Assembly (NCBI GenBank): GCA_003669055.1
Contig: RAYB01000005.1
Location: forward strand, 89,648-153,647
Direction: 5' to 3'
DNA: 64,000 nucleotides
DNA from: a bacterium 1XD21-70
GTDB lineage: Bacteria > Bacillota > Clostridia > Lachnospirales > Lachnospiraceae
Shown here: positions 9,627 through 18,251 of the stretch, one piece after another
Position numbering within the stretch: position 1 is the stretch's first letter
Layout: the number at the start of each line of letters is the position of its first letter
The notes under the pieces: model-generated
The model's input: the letters and a program-made list of their open reading frames with translations, nothing else
Database searches by the model: none
Told to the model about the DNA's origin: nothing
Position numbers and translations under genes: made by a program

Positions 9627-9655
9627 TTGCACTCTCTGCAATGATTTGATAGTAT
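9627..9655 (+). promoter_or_regulatory. Candidate promoter for the AEC transporter gene
   Basis: TTGCAC (9627-9632), 17-base spacer, TAGTAT (9650-9655), ending 54 bases before the AEC start. Confidence 0.4.
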
Positions 9656-9709
9656 ATAGCGTATGTGTTTGAAGCTGGGAAATACGGTCAGATTACAAAG
9701 GAGAAAGCG

Positions 9710-10630
9710 ATGGCTGGGATTGCGGGTGTGCTGGCGAAGGCAGCAGCGTTTGTTTTGATTATTGTCACGGGATATGTATTAAAGAAAAAAGGATTCTTCC
9801 ACCCGGATGATTTTTATCTTTTTTCTAAGGTAGTGGTACGCATTACGCTGCCCTGCGCGATTATTTCCAATTTCAGCAAGGTGTCGATGGAGAATTCCTT
9901 GCTGTTTATGTGTGTGATTGGCCTGGTGGCAAACCTTGTGATGGTAGCCGCCGGGTTCTTTCTGTACCTGCGCGGGAGCAGGCAGGACCGGGCATTTGGC
10001 ATGATTAACCTGTCCGGCTATAATATCGGGAATTTCACCCTGCCTTTTGTGCAGAACTTTTTAGGGCCGGTGGGGTTTGCGGCAACCAGCCTTTTTGACG
10101 CCGGGAATGCGGTGATGTGTACCGGGGTGACCTTTACGATGGCTTCCATTGCAGCAGGGGCAGGGGAACGGCCGTCGGTAAAGAACGTGCTGAAAAGCCT
10201 GTTTTCTTCCCTGCCGTTCGATGCCTATCTGATCATGACAGTGCTGGCGGTCTGCCGGGTTTCCCTGCCGGAACTAATCACCTCCTATGCCGGGACGGTC
10301 GGAGGCGCCAATGCATTCCTGGCTCTTTTGATGATCGGGATCGGCTTTGAGATCCGGATGGAACGGGAGAAACTGGCAAATATCATAAAGATCCTGGCCT
10401 GGCGTTATGGGATGGGGCTTTTGATGGCAGCCGCGGCTTACTTTTTCCTGCCGTTTTCCCTGGAAGTGCGCCAGGCAATTGCCCTTATTGCATTAGGGCC
10501 GGTTTCCTCCGTGTCCCCGGCATTTACCGGCAAGATAGGCGGTGATGTCGAAATGTCCAGTGCAGTGAATTCCCTCTCGATTGTAATCAGCATTGTGATG
10601 ATTACCGGTGCCCTGGCGGTGCTGTTATAA
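9710..10630 (+). CDS. AEC-family transporter (auxin efflux carrier-like)
   Basis: A 306-residue membrane protein with about ten hydrophobic segments in two repeats of five, as in AEC permeases, which move carboxylates such as malate or lactate. ATG 9710 follows AAAGGAG (9697-9703). An upstream in-frame ATG at 9665 has no site and would add a polar leader. Recognisable stretches are GYVLKKKGFF, SGYNIGNFTLPFVQ and the C-terminal GPVSSVSPAFTGKIGGDVEMSSAVNSLSI-type helix pair. The gene ends one base before the convergent MATE gene. A second, diverged AEC gene lies at 45708-46649. Confidence 0.88.
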   Translation: MAGIAGVLAKAAAFVLIIVTGYVLKKKGFFHPDDFYLFSKVVVRITLPCAIISNFSKVSMENSLLFMCVIGLVANLVMVAAGFFLYLRGSRQDRAFGMINLSGYNIGNFTLPFVQNFLGPVGFAATSLFDAGNAVMCTGVTFTMASIAAGAGERPSVKNVLKSLFSSLPFDAYLIMTVLAVCRVSLPELITSYAGTVGGANAFLALLMIGIGFEIRMEREKLANIIKILAWRYGMGLLMAAAAYFFLPFSLEVRQAIALIALGPVSSVSPAFTGKIGGDVEMSSAVNSLSIVISIVMITGALAVLL

Positions 10631-10631
10631 G

Positions 10632-12002
10632 CTATGACGTCTCCCGGCTGATGTTCTGCATCCGTTTGGCCATGATCCGCGGAAAGGCGTGCAGGAACAA
10701 GGTTGTGGTAACTGTGGCGGCTACCAGGTCTGCGACAGGCTCCGAGAAAAAAGTAGCCTCGGCGGAAAACAGGGCAGGCAGCAAAAGGAGGCTGGCCAGG
10801 AATACGCTTTTCCGGAAGACAGAACAAAACAGGGCTAAGCGTACCTGCCCCAGGGCAGTCGTCTCATCCACCAGCGGATATTGGACAGCCAGCGGGATGA
10901 CCATGGCCGTGAACCTTTTAATGTAGCTTACGGAGCGGGAGAGGATCTCGGCGTCCTTGGTGAATAAGGCCACATAGTACGGCGAAAACAGCTGGGTTAC
11001 AGCCGTCATAAAGGTACAGAAGGCAATGCATAACCCGACGATGCAGACGAATGCCTGCTTGATCCGGGGGACATTGCCGGCTCCGTAATTGAAGCTGACG
11101 ACAGGCTGGCTGCCGAGGGTGATCCCGCCTAACGGCATTGTGATAAGGAGCAGGTAGCTTTGCACAATGGTGGCACAAGTGATCAGGGTATCGCCTTCTG
11201 TCGGCCCGCCGTATTTTTGGAGAACGGTGTTTAAGGCGATGAGCAGTACGCTGTCGCTGGCAATAATCAAAAATGGCGAGAAGCCAAAGGAGACGACCTG
11301 CCGGACTACCGGCCAGCAAAAGCCGCCCCACCCTAAGCGGACGGGCATTTTTTTATGGCGCAGTGACAACAGTACAAGGGCACATGAGGCCATTTGGGAA
11401 ATGACGGTGGCAGCAGCGGCACCGGCCACCCCCATTCGGAAGACAAAAATAAGGAGCGGGTCAAGGGCAATGTTCAGTACAGCACCCAGGATCACGGTTG
11501 CCATGCCAAGGCCGGAAAACCCCTGTGCAATCAAAAAGCTGTTCATCCCCGCAGACATAAGTGCAAAAAAAGTTCCTGCCGCGTAAATGGTGAGGTAAGT
11601 ATCCGCATACCCAAATGTAGCCGGGCTGGCGCCAAACCACATGAGCAGGCGTTCCTTGGAAACCAGGAATAGGATGGTCAGCACCAGGGAGAGGAGCAGC
11701 AGCAGAAAAAAACAGTTGTTCAGGATTTGCTGTGCTTCTTTTTTCCTTCCGGCTCCCATACGCATGGCTAATAAAGGGGAGCCTCCCAGCCCGACTAAGG
11801 AGGATACGGAGGACAGCAGGGTGACAATAGGCCCGCATACCCCTACCCCGGCCAAGGCCAGGCTGCCTACGCCGGCACCGATATACATGCGGTCAACAAT
11901 AGAGTAAAGCACATTTACCAACTGAGCCAGCATGGTAGGGATTGCCAGCCTCAGCACAAGACGCGGGATAGGGTCATGCCCCAAATCATTTAGTCGTTTC
12001 AT
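10632..12002 (-). CDS. MATE-family multidrug efflux transporter
   Basis: About 456 residues and 12 predicted membrane helices. The start motif LAIPTMLAQLVNVLYSIVDRMYIG and repeats of PLLAM/PLLIFVFRMGVAGAAAATVISQ are typical of the MATE fold, a sodium- or proton-driven exporter of cationic drugs. It faces the EndoQ-helicase gene head to head across about 250 bases and converges on the AEC gene. ATG 12002 gives a standard MATE N-terminus. A GTG at 12035 in frame is possible, and neither has a strong ribosome site. A second MATE gene lies at 36370-37725, but the two are not close copies. Confidence 0.92.
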   Translation of the reverse strand: MKRLNDLGHDPIPRLVLRLAIPTMLAQLVNVLYSIVDRMYIGAGVGSLALAGVGVCGPIVTLLSSVSSLVGLGGSPLLAMRMGAGRKKEAQQILNNCFFLLLLLSLVLTILFLVSKERLLMWFGASPATFGYADTYLTIYAAGTFFALMSAGMNSFLIAQGFSGLGMATVILGAVLNIALDPLLIFVFRMGVAGAAAATVISQMASCALVLLSLRHKKMPVRLGWGGFCWPVVRQVVSFGFSPFLIIASDSVLLIALNTVLQKYGGPTEGDTLITCATIVQSYLLLITMPLGGITLGSQPVVSFNYGAGNVPRIKQAFVCIVGLCIAFCTFMTAVTQLFSPYYVALFTKDAEILSRSVSYIKRFTAMVIPLAVQYPLVDETTALGQVRLALFCSVFRKSVFLASLLLLPALFSAEATFFSEPVADLVAATVTTTLFLHAFPRIMAKRMQNISRETS

Positions 12003-12166
12003 ACGTTTTTTATCACCAAAAAACAGTGACGGCACCTCAGCTTTCTTTTGTTTGTCTTTTGCAGGCAGGGTTTTACGAGCCGCGCTTGCAAAAAATTGAA
12101 TTGTGATTGATATATCTATAATACATTATATAACAAAATAGCACATTTATGTTGGGGAGTCAATTA

Positions 12167-12190
12167 GTATTTGCAAAATTTTGCAAATAC
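12167..12190. promoter_or_regulatory. Perfect 24-bp palindrome (candidate operator)
   Basis: GTATTTGCAAAA (12167-12178) is followed directly by its exact reverse complement TTTTGCAAATAC (12179-12190). It sits in the AT-rich space between the divergent MATE and EndoQ-helicase genes, 69 bases before the helicase start. Nearby TATAAT-like tracts (12113-12132) make this a promoter region for one or both genes. The binding protein is unknown. Confidence 0.55.
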
Positions 12191-12258
12191 CGGCCTGTCT
12201 TCCCAGGCAGATGAAGCCCTCTGTGTGCCAGTCCACGGAGGGGAAGGTGAGGCGAAAT

Positions 12259-15200
12259 ATGTATATTGCAGATTTACACATCCATTCCCACTATTCCCGG
12301 GCTACCAGCAAGGACTGCACCCCGGAAGCCCTTGGCCTATGGGCTAGGAGGAAGGGGATTGATTTGCTGGGGACAGGTGATTTTACCCATCCGGCTTGGC
12401 GGCAGGAACTAAGGGAAAAGCTGATTCCTGCAGAAGAGGGGCTATACCGTTTAAAACCGGAGTTTCAGCTGAGGGATGCTATTTTTGGGCAAGAACATTT
12501 TCCGAGGTTCGTCATTTCCGGAGAGATCAGTTCGATCTACAAGAAAAACGGGCGGGTGCGGAAAGTCCACAATGTGATTTTGCTGCCCGGCCTTTCGGAG
12601 GCGGAATTGCTGTCAAAAAAGCTGGAGGCTATCGGCAATATCCATTCGGACGGCAGGCCTATCTTGGGGCTGGACAGCCGGGACTTGCTGGAGATTACCC
12701 TGGAGGCCTGCCCCAGGGCTATTTTTGTGCCTGCCCATATCTGGACGCCGCATTTTTCCATGTTCGGGGCTTTTTCCGGCTTTGATACGGTGGAAGAATG
12801 CTTTGGGGATTTAGCGCCCTATATCCATGCCATTGAGACGGGGCTTTCCTCAGACCCTCCGATGAATTGGCGGCTGTCAGCCCTGGACCGGTTTCAGATG
12901 ATATCCAATTCGGATGCCCACTCACCGGCCAAGCTGGGGCGGGAAGCCAACCTTCTTGATATTCCCATGTCCTATGAGGGGTTATATGGGGCGGTACAGG
13001 AGGGCAAGGGGCTGGCAGGGACGATTGAGTTTTTTCCGGAAGAAGGGAAATACCATTATGACGGGCACCGCAAATGCCATCTGTGCTTAAGCCCCCGGGA
13101 GGCGGAAAAATACCAGGGGAGATGCCCGGTGTGCGGGAAAAAGCTTACGCTTGGTGTTTCCCACCGGATAGAACAGCTGTCTGACCGGGAAGAGGGGTAT
13201 GTGCGTCCGGCAGCAGTGCCTTTTGAGAGCCTGGTGCCGCTTCCAGAGGTGATTGCCGCCTCCACCGGCCATTCTTGTGCCAGTGTGAGGGTCCAGAGGC
13301 AGTACAGGGAAATGCTGGCCGGGCTGGGAACGGAGTTTTCCATTTTGAGGGAACAGCCGATCCAGGAGATTTCGCGCCTGGCCGGTTACCACATTGGCGA
13401 GGGGATCCGGCGCCTCCGCTCGGGCAAGGTGCGGCGTTTCCCGGGGTTTGATGGGGAATATGGCGTGATTGAACTGTTTGAGCCATCGGAATTGGGTTCC
13501 ATAGAAGGCCAGATAAGCCTGTTTGAGGTAGGGATGGGAGGGCGGAAGGATATTATGGCAACGGCAGAAGGGGAGGACGGGCAGGCCGCCAGGCAGTCAG
13601 CGGCTGGCAAAACAGAGCCTGCAAAAACGGCCGCCCCAGGAGCCGGGGAGGAAAAAAAGGATAAGAGCCAGGAGGAGGCATTTGCCCTTAATGAAGGGCA
13701 GCTGTCGGCAGTCCGTTCTGTTTCGGGCAGGATCGCAGTGGAGGCAGGGCCGGGGACCGGCAAGACAAAGACGCTGGTATCCCGAATCCTCTGCCTGCTG
13801 CAGGAACGCAGGGTAAAGCCGTCTGAGATTATGGCAGTCACTTTTACCAATAAGGCAGCCGAGGAGATGAAAACTCGCCTGGAAGGGCAGCTGGGGAAAA
13901 AGGGTGCCTTAAAAAAACTACGGATTGGGACGTTTCACGCGCTTTGCTGCGGGCAGTTAAAGGCGGCAGGAGAAGAATTTATACTGGCAGAGGAAAGCAT
14001 GGCCTTGGAACTTGTGCGGGAGGCGGCCAGGGAACTGGGCGTTAAGGGGAGTGCTAAAAAACTGAGGCAGAAGATATCCGAGAGAAAATCCGGGACGGCA
14101 GAAGGGAAACAGGAAAACACCAGGGGGAGCCAGGACAGGCAAAAAGGCTGGGGATGCCAGGAACTGGAACAGTTGGCGGATGCTTACCAGGAGCGCTTAA
14201 AAGCCTTTGGCGCCCTGGACTTTGATGACCTTCTTATCAAAGCCTTAGAGATGGCAAAAAAGGGGCAATCCCCTGTCCCTTACCTTTTGGTAGATGAATT
14301 CCAGGATATCAGCCCGTTGCAGTACCGGCTGATTGAGGCATGGAGCCAGGGAGGGAGGGAAGTCTTTATCATCGGGGATCCCAACCAGGCGATTTACGGC
14401 TTCCGGGGGGCGGATGAAAAAAGTTTTTCCCGTTTTTGCGCAGAGAAGCAGACGGAGGTGGTCCGCCTGCACAAAAACTACCGTTCCACCCCGGAGGTCT
14501 TAGCGGCATCAGCCATGGTGTTAAACCATGAAAGGCTGCCTTTGGGAGCCAGGGGCCAGAAAGAGGACGGGAAGACGGCAGAGGAAAGCGGGGGACTGGA
14601 GGCTGTGCAAAAACCCGGTTTTCCCGTCCGCCTGGTGCAGGTGCCGGATCCCAGGCAGGAGGCGGTCTTTGTTGCCAAGGAGATTAACCGCCTGGTCGGA
14701 GGGATTGACATGCTGGACACACAGGAGGGGTTTTTCTGCCCGGAGGAACGCGTCCCCAGGAGTTTTGGTGATATTGCGGTTCTCTACCGTACCCACCGGC
14801 AGGCAGAACTTCTGGAAACCTGCCTGAAAAGAGAAGGGATCCCTTATGTGGTGGCAGGCCGGGAGGGCTTTCTGGACGAGGACGTGGTCCGCGGCAGCCT
14901 GGGATTTTTCAAAAGCCTTTTTCATCCGGATGACCATTTGTCGCGAGACTTGTGCCTGAGGCTTTTGTGGGATGGAAAAAAGGATCCGGGTGCTCTGTGC
15001 AGCTACCCGGCCCTGGCGGAGAAATATAAAAATATGTGCAGGCGGGGAAAACCCCAGAAGCTGTGGGATCTATGGCGGGAAGACATGGGGCTTTTAAAGA
15101 ACCCGGCGATGGAAAAGCTTGCTGCCATGGCTGTGTTTTATAAAACCATGGAGGAGATGCTGACAGCCCTGGCTTTTGGCAGGGAAAGTGACTTAAAACG

Positions 15201-15534
15201 GTGGGGCGGAAAGCGCTACACCCCGGATGCCGTGACACTGATGACCATGCATGGCTCCAAGGGGCTGGAATTTCCGGCTGTCTTTGTCTGCGGCCTTTGT
15301 GCGGGGGTGGTTCCCCTGGAATATAAGGGGATGGAGACAGATTGGCAGGAGGAGAGGAGGCTTCTCTATGTGGCTATGACACGGGCAAGGGAGGAACTGA
15401 TTCTGACAAGCCCCGGGGAGGGGTCGGTGTTTGTAAAGCAGCTGCCAAAAGACGTCCTGGTACGGGAACAAGCCAGGCAGAAGCCAAAAAGCCGGGACGG
15501 CGGGCAGCAGATGAGCCTGTTTGATAAAGGATGA
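12259..15534 (+). CDS. EndoQ-type PHP endonuclease fused to UvrD/PcrA-type helicase
   Basis: A 1091-residue protein. Residues 1 to about 410 match the endonuclease Q family: PHP motifs DLHIHSHYSRATSKD, GTGDFTHP, VPAHIWTPHFSMFG and SNSDAHSPAKLG, then a zinc-finger pair CHLC (about 274) and CPVCGK (about 289). EndoQ nicks DNA 5' of deaminated bases. A charged linker (about 430-470) joins a superfamily 1A helicase with Walker A GPGTGKTKT (near 497), FTNKAAEEM, VDEFQDISP (near 678), GDPNQAIYGFRGAD, TMHGSKGLEF (near 996) and YVAMTRAREEL. All helicase motifs are intact. Start ATG 12259 follows GGGGAAGGTGAGG. In-frame ATG 12181 lies inside a palindrome and is unlikely. The fusion suggests coupled nicking and unwinding in repair of deaminated DNA. 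A SIR2 gene follows 72 bases later. Confidence 0.88.
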   Translation: MYIADLHIHSHYSRATSKDCTPEALGLWARRKGIDLLGTGDFTHPAWRQELREKLIPAEEGLYRLKPEFQLRDAIFGQEHFPRFVISGEISSIYKKNGRVRKVHNVILLPGLSEAELLSKKLEAIGNIHSDGRPILGLDSRDLLEITLEACPRAIFVPAHIWTPHFSMFGAFSGFDTVEECFGDLAPYIHAIETGLSSDPPMNWRLSALDRFQMISNSDAHSPAKLGREANLLDIPMSYEGLYGAVQEGKGLAGTIEFFPEEGKYHYDGHRKCHLCLSPREAEKYQGRCPVCGKKLTLGVSHRIEQLSDREEGYVRPAAVPFESLVPLPEVIAASTGHSCASVRVQRQYREMLAGLGTEFSILREQPIQEISRLAGYHIGEGIRRLRSGKVRRFPGFDGEYGVIELFEPSELGSIEGQISLFEVGMGGRKDIMATAEGEDGQAARQSAAGKTEPAKTAAPGAGEEKKDKSQEEAFALNEGQLSAVRSVSGRIAVEAGPGTGKTKTLVSRILCLLQERRVKPSEIMAVTFTNKAAEEMKTRLEGQLGKKGALKKLRIGTFHALCCGQLKAAGEEFILAEESMALELVREAARELGVKGSAKKLRQKISERKSGTAEGKQENTRGSQDRQKGWGCQELEQLADAYQERLKAFGALDFDDLLIKALEMAKKGQSPVPYLLVDEFQDISPLQYRLIEAWSQGGREVFIIGDPNQAIYGFRGADEKSFSRFCAEKQTEVVRLHKNYRSTPEVLAASAMVLNHERLPLGARGQKEDGKTAEESGGLEAVQKPGFPVRLVQVPDPRQEAVFVAKEINRLVGGIDMLDTQEGFFCPEERVPRSFGDIAVLYRTHRQAELLETCLKREGIPYVVAGREGFLDEDVVRGSLGFFKSLFHPDDHLSRDLCLRLLWDGKKDPGALCSYPALAEKYKNMCRRGKPQKLWDLWREDMGLLKNPAMEKLAAMAVFYKTMEEMLTALAFGRESDLKRWGGKRYTPDAVTLMTMHGSKGLEFPAVFVCGLCAGVVPLEYKGMETDWQEERRLLYVAMTRAREELILTSPGEGSVFVKQLPKDVLVREQARQKPKSRDGGQQMSLFDKG

Positions 15535-15606
15535 CAGCGGCGCCTGAGGTTGCAATTTTTTATCGGATATGATAGCCTGAAAGAAACGGGAAGAAGGGGT
15601 GGTGCT

Positions 15607-16449
15607 ATGACCTTTTATGAAATGATAGAAGACCTGTCCCTGGCCTTGGGCCGGGAGAAGCTGGTGGTTTTCGTGGGGGCTGGCGTGTCGAAGAATTCGG
15701 GGCTCCCTACCTGGGGGCAGATCGTCCAGGTGTTTGCCAAAGAGATCGGCTACCCTACAAGGGGGCGGCTGGCGACAGAAGAATACATCCGGATCCCTCA
15801 ATATTACTACTGCCTGGACGAGAGCGAGAACCATGCGGATTATTATTCCCTGATCCAATCCATGATACCGGAGGGCATAAAGCCGAACCTTTTGGATAAG
15901 CTGATCGTCTCCCTCCGCCCGAAACATATTGTGACGACCAATTTTGACACGCTCTTAGACCAGGTTGCCCAGGGATATGAGATCATCCGGGAAGACAGGG
16001 ACCTGCTGACCGGGGTTTCCGCCCACTATCTGCTGAAACTCCATGGCGACATTTGCCAGCCTGAAAAGCTGGTGTTTAAGGAGGATGACTATCTGCATTA
16101 TTCACACACCCACCGCCTGATGGAGACCTTCCTTAAGTCCCTGCTGATCGACCATGTGTTTTTGTTTGTCGGATACTCCCTCAATGACTATAACCTGAAA
16201 ACTTTTGTCAGCTGGATTGACTATATTGCCCAGGAAATGCAGGTAAAACGGGAGATGCACCGCAACTATTTCCTTTCCAGCAGTGACCATGCCGGTAAGG
16301 ATTACTTAAGGAAGTATTATGAAGGCAAAGGCCTGGAGGTGATTGATTTGTACCGCCTTCCCCCCGAGGTGGATGCCCGGGCAAAGTCTGTCCGGCTTTC
16401 AGAAGAGTTAGGGCGCAAGACATACGCGGTTCTGGATTTGCTGTTGTGA
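15607..16449 (+). CDS. SIR2-family protein (putative NAD-processing enzyme)
   Basis: A 280-residue cytosolic protein of the SIR2-like Rossmann family. Visible motifs are VVFVGAGVSKNSGLPTW near residue 20, TTNFDTLLD near 110 (the conserved Asn), LLKLHGDI near 144 (the conserved His) and FLFVGYSLNDYNL near 180. The four-Cys zinc site of deacetylase sirtuins is missing, so this belongs with the SIR2-like NAD hydrolases often used as effectors in phage defence. No dedicated partner domain is fused. ATG 15607 follows AGAAGGGGTGG. An in-frame start at 15550 has no site. It lies between the EndoQ-helicase and a diguanylate cyclase with its own promoter, so it may be co-transcribed with the helicase. 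Defence function is inference. Confidence 0.8.
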   Translation: MTFYEMIEDLSLALGREKLVVFVGAGVSKNSGLPTWGQIVQVFAKEIGYPTRGRLATEEYIRIPQYYYCLDESENHADYYSLIQSMIPEGIKPNLLDKLIVSLRPKHIVTTNFDTLLDQVAQGYEIIREDRDLLTGVSAHYLLKLHGDICQPEKLVFKEDDYLHYSHTHRLMETFLKSLLIDHVFLFVGYSLNDYNLKTFVSWIDYIAQEMQVKREMHRNYFLSSSDHAGKDYLRKYYEGKGLEVIDLYRLPPEVDARAKSVRLSEELGRKTYAVLDLLL

Positions 16450-16453
16450 ACCC

Positions 16454-16482
16454 TTGCCTAACTTTCCGTACCATGTTATAAT
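16454..16482 (+). promoter_or_regulatory. Strong sigma-70-type promoter for the diguanylate cyclase gene
   Basis: TTGCCT (16454-16459), 17-base spacer, perfect TATAAT (16477-16482), 92 bases upstream of the start codon. It separates this gene from the SIR2 unit. Confidence 0.65.
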
Positions 16483-16574
16483 AAGGGTACTATAACCGGC
16501 TTTCGGATCTTGGAGGGAAGAAGGAAGCCAGTTGAGGACATGAAGAAAAAGAAGCCAGTTTGAGGAGAGCAGAC

Positions 16575-17492
16575 ATGGAAAAAATATTGATTGTTGACGA
16601 CAGCCCCACACAAGCTGCTCAGCTGAAGTCCATTTTGGATGCCGATTATGACATTGTAGTCGCCCAAACAGCGGAAGAGGGTCTTTCTTATGTAGGCTCT
16701 GAGGATTTTTCCCTGATTTTGTTGGATGTGGTAATGCCGGGGATGGATGGTTTTACCCTGCTGAAGAAGCTGCAGGAGGAGGTCATCACCCAGAGCGTCC
16801 CGGTGATCTTGATTACAAGCCTTTCAGATATCCAGCATGAGCAGCTTGGGCTTACGCTGGGGGCGGTTGATTATATTTCAAAACCGTTCCATCCCTTGAT
16901 TGTGAAGGCAAGGGTCAACACACATATCAAGCTGTACAGGTACCGCAAGCAGGTGGAGTACCAATCCATGACTGACCAGCTGACCGGGATCGCAAACAGG
17001 CGGCAGCATGATTGCTATAGCATTATCAAATGGAACGAGGCGATCCGTCTGCAGGTTCCTTTCTCTGTCTGTATGTTTGACATTGACCATTTCAAAGCGT
17101 ACAATGACACATTTGGCCATCCTGCGGGGGATAAGGTGATTGCCAGCGTGGCAAAGGTAGTATCCTCCCACTTACAGCGCAGCACGGATTTTGTGGCGCG
17201 TTACGGCGGGGAAGAATTTGTGGCGTTCTTTTTGGGGGAAAATGCAACCCGGGCATTTACATATCTGAAAAAGGTCCGCAAGGCAGTAGAGAACCTCCAC
17301 ATCCCCCATGACCCTTCCACTGCCAAATGGGTGACGGTCAGCATCGGGGGCATCACCCTGATCCCGCAAAGGGCGAATTCCTACGATGTTTACTTGAAAA
17401 TTGCGGATACCATGCTTTATGATGCCAAGAAGTTTGGGCGGAACAGGGTCGTATGGGCAAATGAGAAGATGGTACAGTGGTATGAAGATTAG
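16575..17492 (+). CDS. Response regulator with GGDEF domain (diguanylate cyclase)
   Basis: A 305-residue PleD/WspR-like protein. The receiver domain (about 1-120) has VDDSPT, the phospho-acceptor in LLDVVMPGMDG and the lysine in ISKPFHP. The GGDEF domain (about 135-300) has the active-site GGEEF (near 210) and, five residues before it, the RSTD inhibitory RxxD site, so an active, product-inhibited cyclase making cyclic di-GMP is expected. ATG 16575 follows GAGGAGAG (16562-16569). TTG 16560 is a less likely start. No cognate kinase is adjacent. The LytTR/GHKL pair follows. Confidence 0.93.
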   Translation: MEKILIVDDSPTQAAQLKSILDADYDIVVAQTAEEGLSYVGSEDFSLILLDVVMPGMDGFTLLKKLQEEVITQSVPVILITSLSDIQHEQLGLTLGAVDYISKPFHPLIVKARVNTHIKLYRYRKQVEYQSMTDQLTGIANRRQHDCYSIIKWNEAIRLQVPFSVCMFDIDHFKAYNDTFGHPAGDKVIASVAKVVSSHLQRSTDFVARYGGEEFVAFFLGENATRAFTYLKKVRKAVENLHIPHDPSTAKWVTVSIGGITLIPQRANSYDVYLKIADTMLYDAKKFGRNRVVWANEKMVQWYED

Positions 17493-17536
17493 GTTAGGGG
17501 CGGCAGAGGGGTTTCCTTGCAAATGTGGTGGTAAAC

Positions 17537-18250
17537 GTGATAAAGTTTGCAATTTGTGATGACGAACCGTTAATGGCCGGGGAGGTCTCCGGCTATCTTT
17601 CCAGGTATATGGAAGAAAAAAGCATAGCCTCTTACAGCGTCAGTACTTTTTCCGACGGCCGTTCCCTTTTGGAGGGCAGCTGTGACTTTGATTTGATTTT
17701 TCTTGATATCCGGATGGAGCCGCCGGACGGGATGGAGATTGCCCGGACGCTGCGCCAGCAGGGGAACCGCAGCCTGTTGGTTTTTATTACTGTCCTGAAA
17801 GAATGCGTATTTGACGCATTTGAGGTGGAGGCATACGATTATCTGGTTAAGCCGTTGGACGATGTACATTTTCGGCGTACTATGGACCGGGCAGTCCGGC
17901 TTTTGGGTCAGAGGGCGGCAAAGAGTATTGTTATCCAAAGGGGAAGTTCCTGTGAAGTGGTTTTATTGTCCGATATCGTGTACTGTGAGGTGCAGGGACG
18001 GAAAATCTATCTGCATCAAAAGGACGGGAGAACCATCGATTATTACCATAAGCTGAACGATTTTGAACAGCATGTAGACGGGCGTTTTTTCAAATGCCAT
18101 AGGAGTTACTTAGTCAATCTCGATTATGTCCGCGGGTGCAGCGGGGGGCAGGTGCTGCTGCCGCAAGGGGATGCCATCCCCGTGTCCAGGCTGCGGGAGC
18201 GGGATCTGGCCCAGGCTCTTCTGCGGCATATGAAGGGAAGGGGATTGTGA
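17537..18250 (+). CDS. LytTR-family response regulator (AgrA/ComE-like)
   Basis: About 237 residues. The receiver domain (about 1-120) has ICDDEP, LIFLDIRMEPPDGME (phospho-Asp) and YLVKPL. The C-terminal LytTR DNA-binding domain (about 140-235) contains VVLLSDIVYCEVQGRK, RFFKCHRSYLVNLDYV and the terminal VSRLRERDL. Such regulators bind direct repeats upstream of peptide-signalling or cell-surface genes. The start is GTG 17537 giving MIKFAICDD. GTG 17525 in frame would add four residues. The kinase starts two bases after the stop, so the two form one operon. No signal-peptide precursor gene was seen beside them. Confidence 0.92.
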   Translation: MIKFAICDDEPLMAGEVSGYLSRYMEEKSIASYSVSTFSDGRSLLEGSCDFDLIFLDIRMEPPDGMEIARTLRQQGNRSLLVFITVLKECVFDAFEVEAYDYLVKPLDDVHFRRTMDRAVRLLGQRAAKSIVIQRGSSCEVVLLSDIVYCEVQGRKIYLHQKDGRTIDYYHKLNDFEQHVDGRFFKCHRSYLVNLDYVRGCSGGQVLLPQGDAIPVSRLRERDLAQALLRHMKGRGL

Positions 18251-18251
18251 T

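Noticed and set aside
15193..15927. Minus-strand open frame of 244 codons across the helicase/SIR2 boundary
   Set aside because: Overlaps two well supported genes on the other strand and shows no family signature.
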